Assembly (NCBI RefSeq): GCF_964199755.1
Contig: NC_133903.1
Span: forward strand, 2,559,001 to 2,623,000
From: Larus michahellis
Taxonomy: Eukaryota > Chordata > Aves > Charadriiformes > Laridae
Direction of reading: 5' to 3'
DNA: 64,000 bases
Below are positions 12,230 through 23,835 of this stretch, one piece after another. The first letter of the stretch is position 1; each line of letters opens with the position of its first letter. Position numbers and translations under genes: made by a program. Below the pieces are notes generated by a model. That model did not search any database. It was not told the DNA's origin and saw only the letters and a program-made list of their open reading frames with translations.

Positions 12230-12850
12230 TCCCAGCACCTTTTCTGGGGCTGGTGGGGGCCGCGGCAGGGCTGTGCCGGGGGAAAGGGGGGCCCCGGCAC
12301 AAATGGGGACCTGCAACTGTCCGAGGGGACGCATCCCAGCCACCCCGTGCCCACGCACCGCCACCCCTGGGTGCCGCTCACCCCTCACCCGCTGCGCCCC
12401 ACAACCTTACCGGGGTGGGCTGCGGCTCCCCTTGCGCCATCTTCTTTTTTTTTATTATTATTTTTTAAAAAAAAATTATTTTTTTTTTTTTTCATTTTCT
12501 GGTTTCGACGCTCTTATTTATCCGCTAAATTCCTTCCAGATGGGGCTGCCGCTTTGCCTCCGTCCCTGGCGCGGGTGCCACGGGCGCGGAGGCTGCCCGC
12601 CGGCAGGTGTAGGGCAGAGCGCAGCATATGCCGCGGGTTTGGCAGCGCCGGCTGCGGCGGCGGCGGCGGCGGCTTCTGCGCGTGTCTCGCCGGGCAGAGC
12701 TCAGCTGGGACCTGGCGCCGCTCGCAAACACCATCTGGCCTTGGCAGGACTGACGCCCGAGGAGCCCTTCCCCGCCTTGGCAGCCCGGGCGGGCGGACGG
12801 ACGGATGGACGGACGGAGCCAGCCATGCTCGGCTGAGGTGCCGCGACGCC
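12230..12850. promoter_or_regulatory. Orphan CpG island, about 0.6 kb
   Basis: CpG-dense, including a GGC repeat (CTGCGGCGGCGGCGGCGGCT, about 12650-12673) and tandem GGACGGAC/GGATGGAC units (12790-12820), split by the T/A tract at 12448-12493. No coding gene starts here by my reading. It could be a noncoding-RNA promoter or a long-range regulatory CpG island. Confidence 0.5.
12448..12493. repeat. T/A homopolymer cluster
   Basis: T-rich, then ATTATTATT, then T6 A9, then a T run. It sits in the middle of an otherwise CpG-rich stretch. Confidence 0.9.
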
Positions 12851-15800
12851 GCTGGGGACGGGGCTCGGAGAAGGGATTGGGGGTTTTGTTGCCAGGAGCT
12901 TGACCCCATGCAAAGGGGAGCCTCCGGCAACCCTCAGCAGCATTAAAACAGCTCAGGCATCTCCTCCGTACCCCCCCAGCCACCCCCCAGTCCCTCTGGG
13001 ATCGGGCGCTGCGGTGGTGGCACTGGGAGCCCTCCCCGGCACAACGTGCGGGGCTCCAACACGTCGCGGCGAGGCAGCAGCCTCTGCTTCCAGCGCCCGA
13101 ACCAGCTCAATGCAGGAGAAAAGCCACAAACGGGAATTATTTACGGCAGAATGAATCTCTCTGCTTGGGGGGGGTCTGCCCTGGAAAGCTGCCCTGTGCC
13201 TCTGGCCGGCATGGAGCACCTGGGAGAGGGTGCAGCACCCCATCTCCTCCTCCCACGGTATGTACTGGCACTGAAACCATTTCTAGATGGCTGGACTAAC
13301 GTCAAGAAAAAAAAAAAAAAAAGAAAGAAAGAAAAAAGGACATCTGAAGCCTGCGTGGCAGCCTGGCAAGCTCCATGGTGCCGATTCTATGGCTACTGCA
13401 GACACGTGCAGGGTACGTTCCACTCCTGGATTTCAGGATGAACATCGGTCCATTTGGTTTGCTCTTCGTGATGCTCACACGTTTTGCCTGTGCCGTGATC
13501 TCAGCCCCTCCCCGTCTCCCACCCCCCCCAGGAAAGCCCTGCTCCTGCCACCGCTCGCAAAGCCCTTCCCTCTGAGGATGGCCGGGAAAAGGCTTGTACG
13601 ACCCGGCACGTGCCACGCCGAATGCCGGGACCAGCTCTGGCTTGGAAACACCCGAGCTGCGGCAAGAAGCATTTCTGCACTTGCCGGGCTGTCCGTCGGT
13701 CCCAGCTCCCTGCCCAAACCCAGTCCCACCTCACGAACACAGGCGCGAAGGGCCGGGGGAAGCTGGGGGGAGAAGAGCTGCGCTCCCCTCCGGGTGCAGC
13801 AAAGGACCATGTCCATCCTCTGCAAAGCCTGACCATCACAGGAGGGGATGGCCAGGAGACAGAACCTTCTAGAAGAAGCCGGCCTTGCAAACGCCCTGTC
13901 TCCCCATGGGAAAAAATGGGGGGTTTCCCCCCTTGCCTCAGCGATAGCATCACCGGGAAGAGCAGCTGTTGTGAGTCAGCTGGGCGATGCGTATTTTGGC
14001 TCCCCACGGGACCCTTTCCAAGTTGCTTACCCACGTGAACAGCCTCGCTTCACCAGGACCTCTCTTGCTCAGCAGTTATTAGCCTCCTACTTGCCCAGGG
14101 TGGGCACCCCACGCTGCCAGGGTTTATCCCATGTGCCCCGCGTTATTTCTTCTTGGAGGATACAGTCGTCATGCCCCTTCCCATCTTCACTGAGCCAGCA
14201 GCTCTGAGAAAGGCTAGGATTGCAAATCTGGATGCACAATTACTATTAGGAAAGGACGCTCTGACGCCATCGCGGCCTCCCTGTGCTGCAGGTCTGGGGC
14301 AGCCAGACCCAGATGCTCTGCCCGGAGGGCATCCGAACCCCTCTGCCATCCCTGCTGGTGGCAAAAGAGCTACACCCCCTCTTGTAACAGGCCTGACACC
14401 TTTCGGAAGATAACGAACATCCCCAGGAGCTGCACCCAGCTGCCAGCAGGAGCAAGGACAGCGTTGGCTGTGAGCTCTCGCATGGGGAACCTTGCAGGGA
14501 CCAGCTCCTTACAGCACCCCATTTTTACACGTACCAATGATCTGATGCTCCAGCAGACGAACACCAAGTGCCTCAGATGGGACCCAGTGAGCCTGTACCC
14601 TTCTCCGTTTAAGTTTCATGCCCAGTCACCCAGGCAATGAGCTTTCCTGCCCGTCTAAGCCCTGTGGGAGCTGTGTTGAAGGCCCCGTGAAGCTCTCCAT
14701 GGCCATAGACCGAATTGCAACTAATATTGCCAGGGCTGTCACTGGGCATCGTCTGAGCTACACGCCTCCAGGCAGCAGCCCCCCAGAGATTACCAAAAGA
14801 TCGGGTTTTTTACTCCATTTCTGCAGATGAGGAGGTGTTCTGGGTCTAGACCGGAGCACATGGGGGGTCTGGTCCCTTCTGTTAAATCCTCTTGTGTTCT
14901 GCTGCTCCTGGTCCGTGTCCCAACCTTCGTCCTCCCATGGCAGCTCCCCAGCGTTACCCACCCAAACCTGGGCTAACCCATGGCTGACCCAGTAAAGGAG
15001 AACAAACGCTCTTTACAGCAATGCTGTAGTGAAATATGGCTTTGAGATGGTGGAGCAGCTCAAGAGGGGTCAAGGCAAGGTGGGAAGAGGCAGGAGAGAT
15101 GGAGACTAGAAGAGGAGATGAAAAAAGGTATCTACAAATCAATAGAGACTTGCAAAGCTCTGAGAAAAAAGAATGAAGGCAAAGTCAACACAGTCTCCCA
15201 CTGCAGACACCCCCAGGAGATGAAACCGCTGAAGTTGTTCTCACCGACCATCCTACCGGGGCCCAGCAGCGGGGTGAAGCTCTGAAACTCAGTCTGTCTG
15301 TCTGTCCAGAGGAGATGAGATGGCTGCGGCACCCACCACAAAGGCCTGGAGCTCAATTCAACTGCAGCAAAGTGGCCACTGAGCTCTGGAGAGCAGGCAA
15401 CGGGTGCTGGCCAGGAGGGCAACCATCACCCGCCTCTGCCCTGACACCACTTCTGCCGTCTCCAAAGAAAACTCTCATTTCTTCCTTGCCAGGTCCACCA
15501 GAAACCGGCTCACCAATTCCACACAAAGAGACAGTGTGACATGAGCTACTGCAAGTGACGTTTTTTTGGGTATAAAGTACCACAACTAGACGGCTTGGAC
15601 CTCAGGACCCTGCAGTCCTGGACAAAGCGGTGCGGCACCCGTGCAACTGCACGAGAAATAAGCAGGCAGAGTCGCGGCTGCAGCGGCGCAGAGCATCTCA
15701 CAGGGTCCACTTGCTGCTATTTGCCAGCAAATTCTGGTTGCAGTTATACTGGCACAGACCCGCCGCAAGACAAGTGTCGGCGACACTACACCCAACCTCA

Positions 15801-15990
15801 CCGCTGTGTCTGCCGGGCTCCATCTGTGTAACGTGCCCAACGCTGGTTTCCAGTTCCCTTTCTCTTGAAGAGGAAACTGATTTCATCCTTGCCAGATCCC
15901 GCTCTCCAAAGTCAAGCGAAACAAAATGGGTTTTGCCAGAGGCTGTGAACCCACGACAGCAAGGCAGCCCTGCAGCTTACCCTGTGCAGC
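12851..15990. other. Intergenic, nothing recognised
   Basis: Unique, C/T- and G/A-rich sequence with an interrupted A-rich run at about 13307-13338. No exon, repeat family or site cluster stands out. Confidence 0.5.
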
Positions 15991-16020
15991 ACATGTATGT
16001 ATATTTATATATTTATATAC

Positions 16021-16430
16021 ACAGAATCACAGAACGGTTTGGGTTGGAAAGGACCCTGAAGACCACCCAGTGCCACCCCTGCCCTGAGCAGGGACACCTC
16101 CCACCAGCCCAGGCTGCTCCAAGCCCCGTCCAACCTGGCCTTGAACCCCTCCAGGGATGGGGCAGCCACAGCTTCTCTGGGCAACCTGGGCCAGGGGCTC
16201 AGCACCCCCACAGCAAAGAATTTCTGCCTCAGATCTCACCTAAATCTCCCCTCTTTCAGTTTCAAACTGTTCACCCTCACCCCGTGGCTCCCCTCCCTGC
16301 TCCAGAGTCCCTCCCCAGCTTTCCTGGAGCCCCTTTAGGGACTGGAAGGGGCTGGAAGGTCTCCCCGGAGCCTTCTCTTCTCCAGGCTGAACCCCCCCAG
16401 CTCTCTCAGCCTGTCCTCCCAGCAGAGGTG
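16021..16430 (-). mobile_element. CR1 LINE 3' fragment
   Basis: Starts CACAGAATCACAGAACGGTT and ends TCTCAGCCTGTCCTCCCAGC. Flanked on both sides by TATA/CATA-type simple repeats (about 15993-16020 and 16433-16563). Confidence 0.93.
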
Positions 16431-16432
16431 CT

Positions 16433-16563
16433 ATATATATACACATATACATACACACACACACATATATATCTCAATCATAGTGTGTATATACACATAT
16501 ACACATATACATATACATAGTGTGTATATATATACATATACATGTGTATATGTACATATACAC
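16433..16563. repeat. TA/CA-rich microsatellite
   Basis: Irregular alternating purine-pyrimidine repeat of ATATAC, ACACAT and GTGTAT units. A shorter related stretch (TGTATATTTATATATTTATA) lies on the other side of the CR1 insertion at about 15993-16020. Confidence 0.9.
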
Positions 16564-17185
16564 CACCCCCCCTCAGATCTGCACCACATAACTGGTTATT
16601 TTGCAGGTAGAGCAGCTTAAAGACAGGCCGACCTCAAACTTAACCTGAAGCGCTTCAGCTCGCCCGCCTTTCCAACAGCGCGGCCGCCCCTCTGGGGTCC
16701 GTCCAGCCTGGGAGGACGCTGACAAAGGGGAAAGAAGACTGACAGATGCTCCCCGTGCGCGGCGGCAAATAGAGACGGGACGAGGGGAGAACGGGAGCCT
16801 AAAGGGAAAGAAAATGAGCGTACACACACAGACACACACACACACACACGTGCACACAAAGACAGGCGAGACAAAGGGAAGGGGGACAGGCGAAAGAAGC
16901 GGAGCTGGAGAAAACCACCCCACGCGCTTGGCGAGGGCTGTTTGCAGCAGCATCTCGTGCCGCTTCGTGGGATCCGTCCTGGACGTATCTGCGTCGGTGA
17001 ACCAGAATCCCGACACCGGTCCCTTTGATAAATATTTATCACGCCTGGCTCTCTATCGCTTCAGTTTCCACCAGATTAACCTCGATCCTTCCAACAAAAA
17101 CCGCGCCGATGTTCTGCCTGACACGCACACGCCGCGCTGACCTCCCTTCTCCGGATTCCCCACGGCCCTCGCTCCCCCTCAGCTA
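16564..17185. other. Moderately CpG-rich stretch before the 17.2-kb block
   Basis: Contains GCGCGGCCGCCCCTCTGGGG and the CA microsatellite. No exon recognised. Confidence 0.4.
16820..16856. repeat. (CA)n microsatellite
   Basis: Run of CACACA with interruptions, beginning in GTACACACACAGACACACAC. Confidence 0.9.
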
Positions 17186-17480
17186 AGGGCTGAATTTGCT
17201 CTCATCAATCAGGCCCGGATTTCTCCCGTGCCATGTAAATAATTTAGAGGCACAAGCATCCATGGCACTGCTTGTGTGCAGCCCAAACCCAGTGCCAGGA
17301 ATCTTGGGAAAAGGGCCCAATAATATTGTACCAGTCCAAAGTAATTAAAGTGCATCATTACATATAAATTTGTAATTAAACACTTTAACGTAATCATCCC
17401 GCACAGCACGATTCCTGATGAATTAATTAAAAGAACTCCAGAAATTAATGTTTTACTTGTCACCATTGTTGTGCTAGCTG
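17186..17480. promoter_or_regulatory. Candidate conserved noncoding element with repeated GTAATTAAA words
   Basis: GTAATTAAA occurs twice 31 bases apart (17341-17349 and 17372-17380). AATTAATTAA follows at 17421-17430 and AAATTAATG at 17442-17450, with CATCAATCAGG and CATGTAAATAATTTAG upstream. Paired homeodomain half-sites at regular spacing suggest a homeobox-responsive enhancer (inference). Confidence 0.48.
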
Positions 17481-18189
17481 TAGCCGTCTCCCCCACCATT
17501 CCTGCAGCATGTTGTGAAGTAATTATAGAGTTACTGGGGAACGGGAAGGCCCAAAGTCCCAACAGAGGAGAAACCTGAAACAAAGTGGAAACGGCGACCA
17601 CAATAGGCAGCCGCGGAGCCGGTCTCCCCACCTTCAGCCCCAGCAGAGGGGAGGTTGCCAGAGGAGGGGGAGGACGGGGTTTCCACCAGCTCCATGTCCT
17701 GGACGTGTTCTCCCAGGTCTTGCTGTCACCCGGGCGTGTGCCGGCGTCGGGGTGGCTCCTGCGCTCTCCCGTTGTCTCCGCTGGGTCTCCTTCCCCCCAC
17801 GCAAGCAGCTCTCGCCCCCACACCTCATCCTTGCTCTGCAGGAGCCACACCAAAAACCGCCCCTCTCCACCTATTTCCCTGCCTCAGTTTCCCCTACCTT
17901 CCACTCTCTCCCGCCCCAGCTCAGGGTTTGCTGCCTGAAGCCAGGGGGTCCCGCCAGCCCCCCCTCTCCATCCCACCCTCCTTCCACCCAGACCTCCTAA
18001 AAATCCCTCCTTTGCACCCTACATGACACTGGGCTTCGGTTCCCTTTCCCCACCCCCTACCTCCAGAGACAATTTGCTCCCCCCAGGGCCAGCCACATCC
18101 TTCCCATCTCAACAGCTCCATCCAAGTGCCACCGCTAGGGCGTCGTGTCCCCCCCGCCCCGACTCCCAATGGGACTGAGCCCCAGGACG
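17481..18189. other. Intergenic, C/T-rich
   Basis: Pyrimidine-rich unique sequence. Nothing recognised. Confidence 0.5.
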
Positions 18190-18583
18190 TGCCTACCTGA
18201 AAGGAGGGTGGAGAGAGGTGGGTGTTGGCCTCTTCTCCCAGGGGAATAATGACAGGACCAGAGGAAATGGGCTGAAGCTGCGGCAGGGGAGGTTTAGGTT
18301 AGATATTCGGAAGAATGACTTTACTGACAGAGTGGTCAGGCACTGGACCAGCCTGCCCAGGGAGGGGGTTGCGTCACCATCCCTAGAGGTGTTTAAGAAA
18401 CATCTAGATGTGGCACTTCGGGGCATGCTCTTGTGGCAGAGATTGTAGGATGTTTGTTTGTGGGTTTTTTTAGGGGTTTTTTTTTTGTTTTTTTTGTTCG
18501 TTTCTTTGTTTTTTTCGGTGTGTGTATGGTTGGACTGGATGATCTCAAAGGTCCTTTCCGATCATGAAGATTCTATGGTTCTT
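18190..18583 (+). mobile_element. CR1 LINE 3' fragment
   Basis: Plus orientation: GGTGGGTGTTGGCCTCTTCT, then GGTTTAGGTTAGATATTCGG, ending GGTTGGACTGGATGATCTCA and the CR1 tail at GATTCTATGGTTC. A T/G-rich expansion (18448-18525) lies inside the 3' UTR. Confidence 0.92.
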
Positions 18584-19599
18584 GCAGCGGTGAAGGGGTT
18601 AAGGCTGGACTCAAATTGAATCGTTGGATGCAGCGGGCGCTGGTGCCCGTCCATCCCTCCGTGCGTGTGTGCATGCATATATCTACACACAGCGTGAAGC
18701 TCGCTGGCCAAAAACCGCCCCCGGGGCTGTGCGGCGCAATGCGCGCAGGGTGTTCCTGCACCCCTGGAGCCTGGGCTCTACCTGGCTGTTGCAAGGAAAA
18801 TGTCTCGATATGTGTATACAAACCCAAAGGTGCACCCGTCCTCCCGCACCCACCAGCGTGTCTGGGAGGACGGGGTGCTCCGCTGGCCGCGGAGGGTGGC
18901 CAGCGGCCAGCGAACCTGAATTTCCAGCACCGTCCAGACACGTGGCTTCACATCCCCCTTCGCTGCCGGGGCTGCCGGCAGCTCCAGCCGCTGGGACCCT
19001 CAGGTGGGGCCCACGCAAGAGGGGACCCCAAGGTGAAACTCCCTCTGCTGCCGCCCCGTGAGCGGGTGGGGAGGGGAGCGGGTGTCAGGGGGACTGCGCA
19101 GGGTGCTGGCGCACATGCTCCATAACAGCATTGATTCTCCTTAAAAAAACCCCTTAACCTGCAGCCACAGCGCTCTCGGGCTGTATTTAAAAGGTCCCAG
19201 TAAGGCAGAAGCTCTCCTATTGTGTATTTTCCATTAATGACCCTCCCAATACTGGTTCTTACTGCTCCTTATGCCTCCAGGAATATCCCTTATTATCCCA
19301 GGCACCGTCTCCGTCTCACCTGGATGCGCCGATGCTGCCACTCCATAACACGTCTCTGCTTCCAGCCCGTGCCCTGGTGGCACAGCAGTCGGTTTTTTTC
19401 TTCCCATTATTTTCTGCCCGGCCAAAAACCACGAAATACAGCTGGCTTTTACAGCGGCAAGGATCAGGAAGCGAGGAGGGCTCGGAAGAGAGGACAGGAG
19501 CACGGGACAGGGACCCAGCAACTCGCCCGCCCAGGCCAAGGGACTCGTGTGGCGCGTGACTCTGTTTCCCCGGCTAGAGATTACGCTGAGCTGGGGCTG
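18584..19599. other. Intergenic, GC-rich
   Basis: Some CpG density around 18840-19080, no exon recognised. Confidence 0.45.
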
Positions 19600-19665
19600 T
19601 ATTAGTTAACATTTGTACAGCTCTTTGAAAAAGGAAAGTGTTCGAGGCTTTAAATACTGCCAGTG
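19600..19665 (+). mobile_element. Possible MIR/CORE-SINE tail fragment
   Basis: ACATTTGTACAGCTCTTTGA, then AAGTGTTCGAGGCTTTAAAT, is similar in plan to the GCGCTTTGA...GGCGCTATAAAT tail of old SINEs. Weak. Confidence 0.3.
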
Positions 19666-21359
19666 GGAACAGATCAACAAGATTTCTAACCCTTCTGAAA
19701 AACTAAAGCGTTTGCCAATTGAGCTGGCAAACGCATGGATGTGAATCTAAAAACCTCTCGAGCTCGAGACCGAAGCCCGAAGCCCCCCCGAGAACAGCCT
19801 CTCCTGGCTGCTCCTCGCGCTCCTCCCGCTCACCCGTGTCAGAAATAGAGCGCGGAACCCAGCTATGAGCCTTTTCGGCAGAAACGTAACTAGGCTACAG
19901 ACACGAGTGCAGCGGAGCTGCCGCTCCGGACATTTAAATGGACACCATGAACGTGCGGATAATGTCTTCTCCTAGATTGCTTGAACTGGTATTGCAAAAA
20001 TATCATAGTAAAACATAATTTCCTTCAATTTCGCAATTAGCCCTGTAATTTGAGTTGCGGCTTTGATGCCACCAGCCATCGATGCTCTCCGCACCAGCCC
20101 AGGCATTGCCTGCGCCCGGGGGATATCTCTGCTGAAGGAGTGAGGTTACGCTCGCTTGGATGGTGCTGGGGTTTGAGCGCAAAATTTTATGCAACGTAAA
20201 GCAATCTGCTCGCCCCATCCGCGCACCTTTTTGGGGGCAGATTTGCACCTTTGGAGACTAAGCTGAGGATCAGCAGCAGGGCCAAGACAAAGACCCTGGC
20301 GATACCCGCGTCTCGGTAAAGGCGAAGGGCACTGCGCGTTCACTCCATGCAGGCTTGGAGAGGGACCTGGGCTTCTCCCGAGGGACTCAGGCTGAAGGAA
20401 AACGATGTGGTGCAGTGGCAAAGCAGCCCGACACCACGATGACGGATGGTGAAGCAAACCACTTGATACCCAAACATCCCCTTCCCTTTCAGGCCAACGT
20501 CCGCCCTGGGATGTCCCCACTGACTTTGGTTCAGCCGCCTACAGCTCTTGGTGGTTCACCCGCAGAAAATAAACACTCCGTACCTGCCTGGCCCGTCTCC
20601 GTCCGCCTGGAAGGCGTCCCTGCCGTGGTCCCTTGGAACGGTGGCGTTGGAGATGTGCAGCTTGGACATCGCTTCGGGGCCCTGGGAGGGAGCGTTCGCC
20701 CACCTCTGCAGCGTGCTGGTCTCCAGCAGGGGGATGAAAGGCGTCGAGGATACACTAGGAAGGATAAAAACCGTGCGTGGGCAAGCACAGAAAGGACACG
20801 AGGTTTTACTCACGTGCCCAGCCCTTGGCTAGACGTGGACAGGGAAAGATGCCCACGTTATTGCACGAATTGTGAAAACAAGAAGCCACCCAGTGCCCTC
20901 GTGTGCAGTGGATGGACGAATACAAGAGGCACGCGTGTCGCCTCGCACATGTGCCCAAGCAGAGGCACCCGAAGGGGGTCCCCATGTCAAAGGGGAACGT
21001 GGGCAGGAGTCCCTGGTGAAGCCATTCATCCTGGGGGCTCGGACCTGGGCGCTCGCCCAGCGCAGCCTCCGCAGAGCCACGGCAAAACGCCCGTCGGAGC
21101 CAGCGGGGGGTGGCACTGGGGACACGGGAGTTCAGAGATGCCACCTCCAACCCCCTGCTCTCCGACTGACCCACACAACCTGCAATAGGTCACTTGGTGT
21201 CCCTGCGGGGATGGGAATAACCCTGACATTGCTGCCGCCGGTACCAGGCCTGGGGTGCAGCCTGGGGGGGGCTGCCCCATCATTCCCCCCCCAACCCCGG
21301 GAAGGGTAGGCTCATGGAGCTGGGGACCCCTTCTTCACCCTTCCCTGGTCCCCAGTGGA
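19666..21359. other. Intergenic
   Basis: A short block at 19680-19760 and another at 19950-20060 (AAACATAATTTCCTTCAATT) are AT-rich and non-repetitive; the rest is GC-rich unique sequence without a recognised feature. Confidence 0.45.
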
Positions 21360-21384
21360 ACAATTTACCTTTCGGAGCAAGTCC

Positions 21385-21540
21385 AAGATATTAATTAAGA
21401 TAAATCTACCTCAATTTTGAGATTCTCTTATCATGTAATTTATCAAAATTATGTTAATTATTTCTGTAGGGCAGCAAAATTATTACCTCTTCCGTGTCTG
21501 ATTTGTATTAATATTCATAATTTAATAATTCAGCATCCAA
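21385..21540. promoter_or_regulatory. Candidate conserved noncoding element A of a pair
   Basis: GATATTAATTAAGATAAATC (TTAATTAAG at 21391-21399), CATGTAATTTATC, TATGTTAATTATTTC and TTAATATTCATAATTTAATA within 150 bases. Sharply AT-rich against GC-rich flanks. Confidence 0.48.
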
Positions 21541-21824
21541 GCCATCTGGTTTGGGGAGCCACGCTCCTTCCCCTCCCTCTGCCAGAGCCAAAACGCTCCC
21601 GCCTCCCCGTTCCTCCTGCGTCCGTCCGGACGGTCCCCGACGGCTCCCAAACAAAACCCTGCCACGGTCTCCCGGCAGCATCCCTGCCGGTGTCCCCCCA
21701 CCCTGGTCCCGCCGAGGCCACCGTGGCCGGGTCCCCGTCCCCCGGGGAGAGGGAGCAGCCCCTTCCCCTGCGCCGGGCTGAGCCTCTGTCACCGGCTCTG
21801 TCTCAGCCCGGCAGGTGAGCACAG

Positions 21825-22010
21825 CTGAATTGACATTTTCCACACTTTGTGATTTTTACACTGTAATTTGACATAATTAATGCCTACATTACTGCTGATA
21901 ATTTAGCTAGTTAATTAAACTCGGAGGAGATAATTAAGGAGAGGCTACTGCTTGGACTGCTAATTGTTTTTGTCATTATTTTAGGGGCCCGACAGCTGCC
22001 GGCTGAGTCA
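21825..22010. promoter_or_regulatory. Candidate conserved noncoding element B of a pair
   Basis: CTGTAATTTGACATAATTAA, GATAATTTAGC, TAGTTAATTAAAC (21908-21920), GATAATTAAGG and GCTAATTG. Directly abuts the CpG island at about 22020. Confidence 0.5.
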
Positions 22011-22290
22011 TCCTCCCCATCAGCTGATGGCCGCTCGGTGCCGTGGGCGCGGGGCTCGGGGCGGCCGCCGAAGCGGCTGGGGGCTGCCGGCAGCTCGACC
22101 CGCCGCGGCCTGGCCGGTGGCCAGCGTCCGCAGATGGTGAGCGGGGGCTCCACAAACCAGTCCGGCCGAGGGCGAGTGCCCCTCCGGTGTGGGGCTGGAA
22201 GAGAAGCGGAGAGAGGGCGGGAGGCGCGCGCCGAGGAAGGACGGAGCGGTGGATGGGAAGGCGGGCAGGGAGGGCAGGTAGGGAGGATGC
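22011..22290. promoter_or_regulatory. Orphan CpG island next to a homeodomain-rich block
   Basis: Dense CpG (GGCGCGGGGCTCGGGGCGGC, CGACCCGCCGCGGCCTGGCC). No coding exon is identified; an ATGGTGAGC at 22133 is an isolated word, not supported as a start or splice site. Confidence 0.48.
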
Positions 22291-23606
22291 TCAGGTTGTC
22301 GGTCCATGAAAGGCCCCAGGCGCCGACAGCTCGTGCTGCAAAAAGGGTCCCGGCACGCTTTGGGGCTCACAGGGAAGCAGGGACACCGGCCACCTGGAGA
22401 AAAGATTTGAGACCTGCAATTCCCTAGGCAGCAGTGCCAAGTGCTCGCCCTGGCTCTCAGGAAAGCCCATCCGCCTGCAAGCCCCAGGGCAGGCAGGGGA
22501 AGGAGGGCATCACAGGGTCCCTCGTCCCCATGCAGGTGGCTTCTCTCTCAACCCAGCCCCGGCTGCCCCGTGCGGTGCTGCTGCAGCACCTGCCTTCTCC
22601 TCCTCAGGTGCTCTGGCTTCATCTGGATAAATCCAAACACTTACTGAAGGCAAAAGCAGGCGGAGGACGGACCCATCTGCTCCCCGAAGAGAAATGCGCG
22701 TTGCCGGAGCTGAGTCCCTGCTCCCCACCGCGTTCCCTGTCTCGCGGAGGGCTCTGCCAGCCCCCAGCGCAGCCCCATGCCGCGCACCCGCAGCCATCCC
22801 CTGCAAGACTTCAGCCAAAGCCCCGGCTCCTCTGAGAACCTGACACTGCCACCAAGTTCAAAACGACGTCATGCTTGCGTCTCTTCCATGCCAGGCCACT
22901 TGTTCCTCCATCCTGCCCGGAAAAGACCCAAAATCAGGGTGGGAGCAAAGGATCCCATACCCCGGAGCTGGTCGGGAGCTGCGGGAGCTCGGCACATCCC
23001 GGCCATTCCCCCTCCCTCCTTGCAGCCCACTGGGAGAAAGGCGCCTTGAGGCACAACCATCACCTTATTCCTTCTCCACAGCCTCTGGAGAAGGTTTGTC
23101 TGGCCTCCCAAAGCCCCCCCAGCCCCCACAGCAGCACCACCTCACAGTCCCCGACGCCAGCATCCCTCCCCACCACGGGCAGCCCCACCAGGCTGGTCGC
23201 TGCCGGAGATTTCTTTCCACCCTCTGCCTCCTGGCGAGCTCGGCGCTGCGAGCTGGAGGCCGGCTTGACATCTCAATCCGGAGATTAGGACAGAGACTGG
23301 TCACTTCCCAGTTCTGGCGAACACCCTTCAAATAATTTGATTAATCATCTTAGCCCCACTCGGCGCAGTTGGCATCCTCCAGAATCAAAGCCTCTCCCGA
23401 AACGCTGTGTCGAAAAACCGTAAAGCTGCTGTAAAGGTTCAACCAAGCATGGACCGAAGCAGAAGCCGGCGCTCCAGAGGCTGTGCGCCGGGTTGGCTAA
23501 ATACTCCCTCTAAATATCTCTACAGCTAGCAGTCAGAGACATATGAGATGTGTAACAAATTGCACAGGGACCGCTTTCCTTCTCTCACTGTTAGGAGGAG
23601 ATGTTC
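22291..23606. other. Intergenic, GC-rich
   Basis: Mostly unique C-rich sequence; a short AT-rich word cluster CAAATAATTTGATTAATCAT lies at 23328-23349. Confidence 0.45.
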
Positions 23607-23646
23607 TTTTTTTTTTTTTCCCTCCTGCATTTCTATTTATCACCAC

Positions 23647-23681
<35 letters not shown>
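23607..23681. repeat. T13 and A33 homopolymer pair
   Basis: T13 at 23607-23619 and A33 at 23649-23681, 29 bases apart. The two could pair as a hairpin. The A run might be the tail of a retroposed sequence, but nothing upstream supports that. Length is prone to sequencing error. Confidence 0.9.
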
Positions 23682-23683
<2 letters not shown>

Positions 23684-23767
23684 AACCTGCCAGAATGGTT
23701 TTATATTTTCACTTGGAACAACAACATTTGGACGGCCCCAAGGATAGCAATTGCCGTAATCATGAAA

Positions 23768-23835
23768 AAGTAATACTTTGCGCTTCTGTAGTCCCTTTCA
23801 TCCAAGCATCTCGCAGTACTTTGCAAACGTTGGCC
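23768..23835 (-). mobile_element. Possible SINE/LINE tail fragment
   Basis: ACTTTGCGCTTCTGTAGTCC, CTTTCATCCAAGCATCTCGC and AGTACTTTGCAAACGTTGG follow the TATAGCGCCTTTCATCC...CAAAGCGCTTTACAAAC pattern of an old amniote repeat tail. Confidence 0.45.

Noticed and set aside
15630..16520. 296-codon plus-strand open frame
   Set aside because: It runs through a reverse-oriented CR1 3' end and a TA/CA microsatellite, so it is not a gene.
20355..21188. 277-codon plus-strand open frame
   Set aside because: Low-stop GC-rich sequence, several overlapping frames on both strands, no family resemblance.
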